Positions 13,741 to 20,303 of a DNA stretch of 20,303 nucleotides are shown here, piece by piece. The stretch lies in NCBI GenBank assembly GCA_938004015.1, contig CALKWU010000030.1, positions 1 to 20,303 on the forward strand, read 5' to 3'. The stretch comes from an uncultured Oceanobacillus sp. (GTDB lineage: Bacteria; Bacillota; Bacilli; Bacillales; Amphibacillaceae). Numbering within the stretch: the first letter of the stretch is position 1; each line of letters begins with the position of its first letter. The translations under genes and the position numbers were made by a program. Below the pieces are notes generated by a model. It had not been told where the DNA came from. It did not search any database and saw nothing but the letters and a program-made list of their open reading frames with translations.

Positions 13741-16700
13741 ATGATACAGACAGGAACGGTTTTACAAACGAGGGAAGAGCAGCTTGCAGCTCTATATCAA
13801 AACATGCAAGCGAATAATGATGGGGAAAACGCAGAAAAAATATTGGATTTGTATAGGAAGCTGAAGACAAAAGAGTTGGTCGTCAGTTTTTCCGGTCATT
13901 TTTCAGCCGGAAAATCATCCATGATCAATACACTGCTTGGTAAAGACATTCTACCGAAAAGTCCAATTCCGACCAGTGCCAACATCGTAAAGTTGGCGTC
14001 AGGAGAAGGCTGGGCAAGAGTCTTTTTTACGGAAGGAAATCCGGTGGAGTATAAAGAACCGTATGATTTGGACATGATCAAAGCATATTCGCAAGACAGA
14101 AGCACGATCAAGCGGATTGAAATCAGCACGAAAGATGCCATTATTCCTGAAGGGTCGGCGATTATTGACACGCCTGGAATTGATGCGGCAGATGATGCCG
14201 ATCGGCTTATGACAGAAAGCGCCCTTCACTTGGTCGATATGTTGTTTTATGTGATGGATTATAACCATGTCCAATCAGAAGTGAATTTATATTTCCTGAA
14301 ATCGATACAGGAGAATGGAATTCCGTTCTATCTAATCATCAACCAAATCGATAAACATAATCATGCGGAATTGTCTTTTGCCAGTTTCAAAGAAAGTATC
14401 AGACGGACTTTCCAAGACTGGGAAATCGCTCCAAAACAAATTTTTTACACGTCGCTCTTTGACTTCACACTGCCGGACAACCAATTCGCTGAAGTGAAAG
14501 AAACGTTATTTTCCATCCTTGAAAATGAAGGAGACCGTTATTTCAATATTGACGCATCCGTTCGGCAAGTCATCGAAAACCACAAAACGTTTCTGGAAGA
14601 ACAGTACGGACAGTTGAAAAACGAGATGGAAATCGATGGCGATCTCGAAGGAAAACTTCAGGAAATGGAAAATCTCGAAAAAATGAAAGAACAACTGGCG
14701 AAAGAACCGGAAGAATTAGAACGGACTTTTGAAAAAGAATTGACTCAAACGTTGCAAAACGCCTATATTATGCCGAAAGAATTACGGGATAAGGCGCAAA
14801 CCTTTTTGGAGGCGGAACAACCTGGCTTTAAAGTCGGTCTTTTCGGCTCAAAAAAGAAAACTGCAGAAGAAAGAATGAAACGGATGCAAAGCTTTGAATC
14901 GGCCTTGAATGCAACGATCCAATCCACCATCCAATGGAAATTACGTGATAAATATGTCCAATTGCTGAAAGATTTTTCTATTACTGAACAAACAATGATG
15001 GAAGAAGTGAACCAATTCACCATCGACTATCGCAGCGAAGATTTCAAAAAACTAGTGAAATCACGTGCTCAAGTCAATGGGGAATATGTTTTAAATTACA
15101 CGAATGATGTCGCAAATGATATTAAATCTAAATTTAAACGGAAGTCTTATGAACTGTTGGAAAAGATGAAGCAAGCATTGCAAACGAAACACGAATCAAT
15201 GATCCAACGTGACGGACCGAGCGAAAAGGATATACAGGCGATTGAAGAAATTCAAGCAAAATACGCAAAAATCCAACAAGAATTGGAAGACAAGCAACAG
15301 GCGGTAGAAAACTTGCTACAATCACCCGTCTACGATGCAAAACAATGGCAAGCCGCAATTCAAAAGCACTTTGAAAATGAGCAACTGTTCATCGAAGGGA
15401 AAACGATCCCTCTCGATAATCATTCTTCCACTATTCAAGACAAATCAGAGGAAGTAAAAAAAGAAAAACCGTATCGAGTTGCCTTCACAGCAGAAGAGAT
15501 GGTGGAGCGGATTGAGGAAGCGATCGCTCATGTGGAAGGCTTGCCGGGTTTTGATAATTTGATTGCTGATTTGACAGCGAAAAAACAACGCTTGGAAAAC
15601 CGGAGATTCACGATTGCTTTATTCGGTGCATTCAGTGCCGGAAAGTCTTCTTTTTCCAATGCTTTGATTGGGAAACGCATTTTGCCGGTTTCGCCTAATC
15701 CGACGACAGCAACGGTCAATCGGATTCATCCAGTGTCTGACACTCATCCTCATGGTACGGTCGTCGTCACAATGAAAAACGATGAAGTTTTGTATCATGA
15801 ATTGCTGGCGATGACGCAGAAATTTTCGCCTCGAGGGGATAACTTTGAACGGCTTTTACGCTGGGCTGAAAAGAAAAACATTACCGAAAATGACGGTTTG
15901 AACAATATGTATCGAGCTTATATTCAAGCGTTGATCAAAGGATACCGGGCGAACGAAGAGCGGATAGGGAAACAAGTCTCGATCACTTTTGATGATTTTT
16001 CCAAGTACGTAACTGATGAGACGATTGCATGTTATATCGAAGCGATTGATGTGTATTATGATTGTACTTTCACACAGCAAGGCATCACGCTTGTCGATAC
16101 ACCAGGTGCTGATTCCGTCAACGCAAGACATACGGATGTAGCCTTCGATTATATTAAACATGCTGATGCGATTCTTTACATCACTTATTACAATCATGCC
16201 TTATCACGGGCGGATAAAGATTTTCTCATGCAGCTTGGTCGCGTCAAAGAAGCGTTCCAATTGGACAAAATGTTTTTCATCGTCAATGCTGCGGATTTGG
16301 CAAGTAATGACGAGGAGTTGCAACTCGTAACGTCCTACGTGCGGGATGAATTGCTCAAACTGGGAATCCGCCAAGCGAAACTATTCCCAGTATCCAGCAA
16401 GCTGTCGATGGAAGAAAAAGAAAACAACATGCCGCTTAATGAGAAAATGAAAGAGTTTGAAGAACAGTTTTATTCTTTCATCCATCATGATTTGGCAGCA
16501 TTGACGATCGATAGTGCCCGCTGGGACATCATGCGGGTTGCAGAGATGATAGAACACTATCTGGCAACGATGACGATGAATGATAATGAAAAAGAAGCAG
16601 AAAAAGCACAGATTAAACAGGATGTACAGACTGCATCTTCCTACGTGTCCGCTTATGAAACTGACGTATATGGGCAACAAATCGCCCAACGCATTGAAAA

Positions 16701-17379
16701 ACAGTTGTTTTATGTGGCGGATCGTTTAGGCATCCGTTATCACGACATGTTTAAAGAAATGTTCAACCCGACAACGATCACCGAAAACGGTCGGAGAGGC
16801 CAGGCTCAAGTGAAAAACGCTTTTGAAAATCTTCTCGAATACATACGATTTGAGTTGAATCAAGAATTGCAAGCCGTATCGATTCGAGTGGAACGTCTAA
16901 CATCAGAATTGGCAAACGACATTTATCAAGAGATGCAAACAAAATCCAAGGAAATCAACCGTCTTTTTTCCTTGCCAAGCCATGTTGATTATGAGCTGTC
17001 CACTCCCGTCTACGAAGAACAACTGACCGCATTCAATAGGAAAGATGTTCAACCGATTCTCGCAACATACAAAGGAACGAAAGCATTTTTCGTGCAAAAT
17101 GACAAAGACACGATGAAAGAAAAATTGTACTCGGCATTACTGCCATCCATCGAACACTTCATCGCTGTCAATCAGGAGAAGATGACGAATGCGTATCTAG
17201 AACAATGGCAGCGACTGGTTGGACATATGAAAGGAACTGTCGTCGATCGATTACAGCAACAGATGGACAACTATTTCACGTTGCTGGAAATGACGACAGA
17301 TATGGAAAAAATGGAAACGAAAGTAAAACGTCTTCAAGAGCTTACGAAAGAAAAGCAGGTGGAATCAATTGACGAATAA
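13741..17379 (+). CDS. dynA: Tandem bacterial dynamin-like GTPase DynA
   Basis: A 1212-residue protein made of two fused dynamin-like halves, as in B. subtilis DynA (YpbR, about 1190 residues), which tethers and fuses membranes and helps cells withstand membrane damage. Half one: P-loop GHFSAGKSS (52-60), switch PTSAN, DTPG (143-146), NQID (201-204), then long helices to about residue 560. Half two: P-loop GAFSAGKSS (629-637), DTPG (786-789), NAAD (849-852), then a second helical stalk. Both lysines of the P-loops (58, 635) are intact; the second G4 motif, NAAD, departs from the usual N/TKxD. No transmembrane helix is obvious, so membrane contact is probably by a paddle region. The ATG at 13741 follows a G-rich site. 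It overlaps the next gene by 11 bases. Confidence 0.95.
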   Translation: MIQTGTVLQTREEQLAALYQNMQANNDGENAEKILDLYRKLKTKELVVSFSGHFSAGKSSMINTLLGKDILPKSPIPTSANIVKLASGEGWARVFFTEGNPVEYKEPYDLDMIKAYSQDRSTIKRIEISTKDAIIPEGSAIIDTPGIDAADDADRLMTESALHLVDMLFYVMDYNHVQSEVNLYFLKSIQENGIPFYLIINQIDKHNHAELSFASFKESIRRTFQDWEIAPKQIFYTSLFDFTLPDNQFAEVKETLFSILENEGDRYFNIDASVRQVIENHKTFLEEQYGQLKNEMEIDGDLEGKLQEMENLEKMKEQLAKEPEELERTFEKELTQTLQNAYIMPKELRDKAQTFLEAEQPGFKVGLFGSKKKTAEERMKRMQSFESALNATIQSTIQWKLRDKYVQLLKDFSITEQTMMEEVNQFTIDYRSEDFKKLVKSRAQVNGEYVLNYTNDVANDIKSKFKRKSYELLEKMKQALQTKHESMIQRDGPSEKDIQAIEEIQAKYAKIQQELEDKQQAVENLLQSPVYDAKQWQAAIQKHFENEQLFIEGKTIPLDNHSSTIQDKSEEVKKEKPYRVAFTAEEMVERIEEAIAHVEGLPGFDNLIADLTAKKQRLENRRFTIALFGAFSAGKSSFSNALIGKRILPVSPNPTTATVNRIHPVSDTHPHGTVVVTMKNDEVLYHELLAMTQKFSPRGDNFERLLRWAEKKNITENDGLNNMYRAYIQALIKGYRANEERIGKQVSITFDDFSKYVTDETIACYIEAIDVYYDCTFTQQGITLVDTPGADSVNARHTDVAFDYIKHADAILYITYYNHALSRADKDFLMQLGRVKEAFQLDKMFFIVNAADLASNDEELQLVTSYVRDELLKLGIRQAKLFPVSSKLSMEEKENNMPLNEKMKEFEEQFYSFIHHDLAALTIDSARWDIMRVAEMIEHYLATMTMNDNEKEAEKAQIKQDVQTASSYVSAYETDVYGQQIAQRIEKQLFYVADRLGIRYHDMFKEMFNPTTITENGRRGQAQVKNAFENLLEYIRFELNQELQAVSIRVERLTSELANDIYQEMQTKSKEINRLFSLPSHVDYELSTPVYEEQLTAFNRKDVQPILATYKGTKAFFVQNDKDTMKEKLYSALLPSIEHFIAVNQEKMTNAYLEQWQRLVGHMKGTVVDRLQQQMDNYFTLLEMTTDMEKMETKVKRLQELTKEKQVESIDE

Positions 17380-18250
17380 CGGAAAAGTATTATTAGTGGA
17401 CGGAATGGCTTTATTGTTCAGAGGCTTCTTTGCGACCGCCTTCCGCGGCAACTTTATGAAAACGAGTAAAGGAATACCGACAAATGGAATTCACCAATTT
17501 TTACGTTACATGCTCGATGCGATCGGCATGTTTCAACCGACACATGTGATTTGCTGTTGGGATATGGGGAGCAAAACTTTCCGGAATGAAATTTTTCCGC
17601 CGTACAAAGCGAATCGTGAAGCACCGCCGGAGGAACTCGTTCCTCAGTTCACATTAGTGAAAGAAGTCATGGAAGCTTTCCAAATCCCAAATGTCGGACT
17701 GGAAAACTATGAAGCAGATGATTGCATTGGAACATTGGCGAAAAAGTATCAAGAAGAAATCGACGTGTTGATTTTGACAGGCGACCAAGATATGTTACAG
17801 CTGGTAGATGAACATATCAATGTCGCTATTATGAAAAAAGGTCTCAGCAATTATGACGTGTTCACCGTCGAAAATTTCCATGAGAAAACCGGGATCTATC
17901 CGCATCAAGTCATTGATGTGAAGGCATTGATGGGGGATAGTGCGGATAACTATCCAGGGGTGAAAGGGATTGGCGAAAAAACGGCGATGAAATTGATTCA
18001 GGAATATCATACCATTGAGAAACTGTTGGAAAACGTGAATCAATTGACGAACAGTATCCGAACGAAATTGCAACGTGATTTGGACATGCTCCATATCTCA
18101 CGGAAACTTGCGGAAATAAAATGCGATTTGCCGATCCATTGTGACTTGGAGGAAGCGGAAAGAAAATTTGAACCAATAAAAATTGAAGCCAAGCTCGAAG
18201 AATTGGAATTTAAAAATATTGCTCGATTGCTTGCGGTAACGGCAGAGTAG
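17369..18250 (+). CDS. ypcP: 5'-3' exonuclease, YpcP family
   Basis: A 293-residue flap-type 5' nuclease equivalent to the N-terminal domain of DNA polymerase I, without a polymerase part. Acidic metal-binding clusters are visible: VDGMALLFRGFF near the N-terminus, YEADDCIGTLA, ILTGDQDMLQLVD and DVKALMGDSADNYPGVKG, the last leading into the helix-three-turn-helix (GIGEKTAMKLIQEY). CWDMGSKTFRNEIFPPYKA is the conserved arch-side block. Likely roles are removal of RNA primers or flaps in replication and repair. The start is TTG at 17369, inside the end of dynA in another frame, with AGGTGG five bases upstream, so translation is coupled to dynA. The same pairing occurs in B. subtilis. Confidence 0.92.
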   Translation: MTNNGKVLLVDGMALLFRGFFATAFRGNFMKTSKGIPTNGIHQFLRYMLDAIGMFQPTHVICCWDMGSKTFRNEIFPPYKANREAPPEELVPQFTLVKEVMEAFQIPNVGLENYEADDCIGTLAKKYQEEIDVLILTGDQDMLQLVDEHINVAIMKKGLSNYDVFTVENFHEKTGIYPHQVIDVKALMGDSADNYPGVKGIGEKTAMKLIQEYHTIEKLLENVNQLTNSIRTKLQRDLDMLHISRKLAEIKCDLPIHCDLEEAERKFEPIKIEAKLEELEFKNIARLLAVTAE

Positions 18251-18261
18251 GGAGGGATCTC

Positions 18262-18684
18262 ATGTATTTTCCATCCAGAAGGGATAAATGGATCACTGTC
18301 ATCATTTGGGGTGTATCTTTGACCGGCATCATCCTTCCTCTTTTAAAAGGGGAAGTCGTCGCCTTAGGGATTATGGTTCTTTTAGGAGGATTTTTGCTTT
18401 GGTTTTGGTTTCGTACCGGGTATAAAATTGAAGATGATAAAATTAAAATATATTATGGGCCCATCCGCCAAACGATCCGTATTCCTGAAATCCGAATGAT
18501 CATTATTTCAAGAGTGCCGATCAATTCACCGGCATTATCATTCAAACGGATCCAAATTTCTTGCGGGAAGTACGATGTCGTCGCCATCTCCCCAAAAAAC
18601 CGTGACAAATTCATCTCCGCTCTTTTGGACATCCGTCCGGACATTCCAATGGATGAAAGACTTTTCCCAAAGGAACATAAATAA
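18262..18684 (+). CDS. Small membrane protein with PH-like (bPH_6/YyaB-type) domain
   Basis: A 140-residue protein. Two hydrophobic segments (WITVIIWGVSLTGIILPLL and VVALGIMVLLGGFLLWFWF) are joined by a short KGE turn. They are followed by a soluble beta-rich domain of about 80 residues (YKIEDDKIKIYYGPIRQTI, IPEIRMIIISRVP, KRIQISCGKYDVVAISPKN, FISALLDIRPDI). The pattern fits the bacterial PH-like domains found in YyaB/DUF1200-type proteins, whose function is unknown. The ATG follows GGGAGGG closely and is 12 bases after the exonuclease stop, so it is probably the third gene of the dynA transcript. A link to DynA membrane work is possible but not shown. The assignment rests on topology more than on a diagnostic motif. 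Confidence 0.75.
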   Translation: MYFPSRRDKWITVIIWGVSLTGIILPLLKGEVVALGIMVLLGGFLLWFWFRTGYKIEDDKIKIYYGPIRQTIRIPEIRMIIISRVPINSPALSFKRIQISCGKYDVVAISPKNRDKFISALLDIRPDIPMDERLFPKEHK

Positions 18685-18695
18685 TCTACCAAAAT

Positions 18696-18736
18696 AAACC
18701 GCCCCGTACAATCTCATGTACGAGGCGGTTTTTTTG
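18696..18736. terminator. Bidirectional terminator between convergent genes
   Basis: AAACCGCC (18696-18703) pairs with GGCGGTTT (18724-18731). After one mismatch, CGTACA (18705-18710) pairs with TGTACG (18717-18722) around a six-base loop. Seven Ts follow on the plus strand and TTTATTTT on the minus strand, so it serves both the PH-like gene and the binding-protein gene. Confidence 0.92.
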
Positions 18737-18737
18737 C

Positions 18738-20303
18738 TTATTCTTCAATATACGCTTGTTTGAACTGGTAGATGCCTTGTGCATCAACTGTAAAGTCTTT
18801 CAACTTATCGCTAACCCCAAGCAGATACTCTTGGTGGTGGATATAAATCATTGGTGCCAGTTCAACAAGCATTTCTTGTGCTTCAGAATAAAGCTCTTGT
18901 CTTGCATCTGGATCAGTTTCTCTACGTGCTTCATCCAAGATGGCATCCAGCTCTTCATCTTCCAAGAAGGAGCGGTTACCCGGATCTCCAGCTTGAGAAG
19001 AGTGGAATAGTGGATACATTCCATAGTCAGCATCGGATGTCACCGTAGACCAACCGAGAATGAACATGTCATGTTCTCCATTGGCTGTTCTCTCGAGGTA
19101 AGCACCCCATTCAAGTTCTTCGATCTCCACATCGACACCGATTTCTTTCAACTGAGCTTGAACAGCGATCGCTGTATCCACCCGTTGTTCGTTATCGTTT
19201 GTCCAAATTGTTGTGGAGAATCCATCAGGATATCCGGCTTCTGCAAGCAATTCTTTCGCCTGTTCCGGATCATACGGTAGGCCGCTGACATTTTCATCAA
19301 AGCCGAACACCGGAGGCGCTAGAGGTCCAACGGCTGGAATTCCAATGCCGTTATAGACACCTTCAATGATTTCATCTTTGTCGATCGCCATGGAGATGGC
19401 TTGACGGACTCTTACATCATCAAATGGTTCTTGTTGTGTATTGAATCCGATATAGGACAAAGATACACTAGGCTCTTGAAGGACATGGACTCCATCGGTC
19501 CCTTCCACACGGGATACGTTGTTCGGACCAATGGCATCCGCCACGTGGCTCACACCTGTTTCCAGTTCTGCAACTCGTGAACTTTGTTCGGTAACGACTT
19601 TAAATGTGACGGAATCCAGTTTTGCAGGTTCGCCCCAATAATCATCATTACGGACTAAAACTACTTTTTCACCTGGTGTCCATTCTTCAAATTTGAAAGG
19701 ACCGGTTCCGACAGGGTTTTGGTTGATGTACGTATCAACATCGCCACCCTCTTCCATTTGCTTGTAATCCTCTTCGATGATGTTTGGACTCATGATCGCC
19801 GTTCCGCTATGAGCTAAGTTTGCAAGGAGCGGTGCATAAGGGTATTCCAAATTGATTCGAATTGTGTAGTCATCAACGACTTCAACACTTTCAACCGCTT
19901 CGAACAAGAATGCCCGTGGTGAAGCGATATCTGGATCCACCAGTCTGTCGAAGTTCATTTTGACGACTTCTGCGTTCAATTCCGCACCATCATGGAATGT
20001 TACGCCTTCACGAATCTTGAATTCCCAAGTCGTTTCGTCGATTTCTTCCCATGATTCTGCAAGACCAGGTTGGATTTCTTGGTTCTCATCCAAGTCTGTC
20101 AGTGTCTCATAGATGTTTTCTTGAACGTTACTGGATGGAACGTCGTTTGAACCATGAGCTGATAGAGATGGAATATCAGCTCCGACAGAGATGACTAAAT
20201 CCCCGCCACCAGCTCCACCTTCAGCTGCTCCTTCTGTTCCTTCAGTTTCTGTCGTATCTCCACTATCTTCTGGTTCCACTTCCGGTTCACCGTCTCCGGC
20301 ACA
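18738..20303 (-). CDS. Peptide/glutathione-type ABC transporter substrate-binding lipoprotein (partial)
   Basis: At least 521 residues of a family-5 solute-binding protein (DppA/OppA/GsiB type), which captures peptides or related solutes outside the membrane for an ABC importer. Visible: VISVGADIPSLSAHGSND, YETLTDLDENQEIQPGLAES, WEFKIREGVTFHDGAEL, the signature block NPVGTGPFKFEEWTPGEKV, RNDDYWGEPAKLDSV, and VRQAISMAIDKDEII. The 5' end is outside the window. The frame runs to the last base and its first codon there is TGT (Cys), followed by an acidic, Gly-rich linker (AGDGEPEVEPEDSG). This is just what follows a lipobox cysteine, so the missing part is probably only the signal peptide. GTG at 20277-20279 is an unlikely start. 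Substrate cannot be fixed by eye. A bidirectional terminator follows the stop. Confidence 0.92.
   Translation of the reverse strand, partial: CAGDGEPEVEPEDSGDTTETEGTEGAAEGGAGGGDLVISVGADIPSLSAHGSNDVPSSNVQENIYETLTDLDENQEIQPGLAESWEEIDETTWEFKIREGVTFHDGAELNAEVVKMNFDRLVDPDIASPRAFLFEAVESVEVVDDYTIRINLEYPYAPLLANLAHSGTAIMSPNIIEEDYKQMEEGGDVDTYINQNPVGTGPFKFEEWTPGEKVVLVRNDDYWGEPAKLDSVTFKVVTEQSSRVAELETGVSHVADAIGPNNVSRVEGTDGVHVLQEPSVSLSYIGFNTQQEPFDDVRVRQAISMAIDKDEIIEGVYNGIGIPAVGPLAPPVFGFDENVSGLPYDPEQAKELLAEAGYPDGFSTTIWTNDNEQRVDTAIAVQAQLKEIGVDVEIEELEWGAYLERTANGEHDMFILGWSTVTSDADYGMYPLFHSSQAGDPGNRSFLEDEELDAILDEARRETDPDARQELYSEAQEMLVELAPMIYIHHQEYLLGVSDKLKDFTVDAQGIYQFKQAYIEE

Noticed and set aside
1..20303. CRISPR array, tRNA, rRNA, phage or transposase genes
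   Set aside because: No regularly spaced direct repeats, no tRNA- or rRNA-like segments and no mobile-element proteins were seen on either strand.

Overview
This window looks like ordinary chromosome from a low-GC Gram-positive bacterium of the order Bacillales (Bacillaceae or a close family). The evidence is the gene content and order. The run plsY / yneT-like / parE / parC matches what I recall of Bacillus subtilis, as does a leucine-type acyl-CoA operon resembling yngJ-yngH-yngHB-yngF-yngE, and a dynA-ypcP pair. Ribosome binding sites are strong and G-rich, and three genes appear to use TTG starts. I cannot name the genus. Nothing looks like a phage, plasmid, defence locus or other foreign island.

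Layout. 1-184: no gene; it holds a long nested-hairpin repeat (12-142). 185-1350, minus strand: folE2 then yidD, overlapping by 4 bases, behind a clear sigma-A promoter. 1559-2140, minus: plsY with its own terminator. 2141-2391: divergent promoters around a near-perfect dyad. 2392-2808, plus: small CoA-binding protein with a hairpin after it. 2809-3128: no convincing gene; it holds that hairpin at the left and the parE promoter overlapped by a LexA-box-like site at the right, with nothing recognised in 2876-3028. 3129-7582: parE and parC (topoisomerase IV). 7607-7691: a nested inverted repeat that includes the parC terminator and is built from the same blocks as the repeat at the window start. 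7789-13573: a TetR-family regulator followed by acyl-CoA dehydrogenase, biotin carboxylase, biotin carrier, enoyl-CoA hydratase and carboxyltransferase, ended by a hairpin. 13741-18684: a double dynamin (dynA), a 5'-3' exonuclease overlapping it, and a small membrane-anchored PH-like protein. 18696-18736: bidirectional terminator. 18738-20303, minus: an ABC-transporter peptide-binding lipoprotein, cut by the window edge just where its signal peptide should begin.

How the genes work together. Topoisomerase IV subunits are co-transcribed and possibly under SOS control. The TetR-acyl-CoA block is a catabolic operon that oxidises and carboxylates a short or branched acyl-CoA. An 8+6+8 palindrome upstream of its first enzyme gene is the obvious operator, and a catabolite-response-like site lies inside the regulator gene. 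Two enzymes expected for a complete leucine route (HMG-CoA lyase and the acyl-CoA ligase) are not in the cluster.

I did not find a clearly new system. The points most worth a second look are the shared repeat/terminator family, the regulator gene's apparently non-canonical start codon, the LexA-like site before parE, and the mismatch between the dehydrogenase's catalytic residue and a simple leucine-pathway label.
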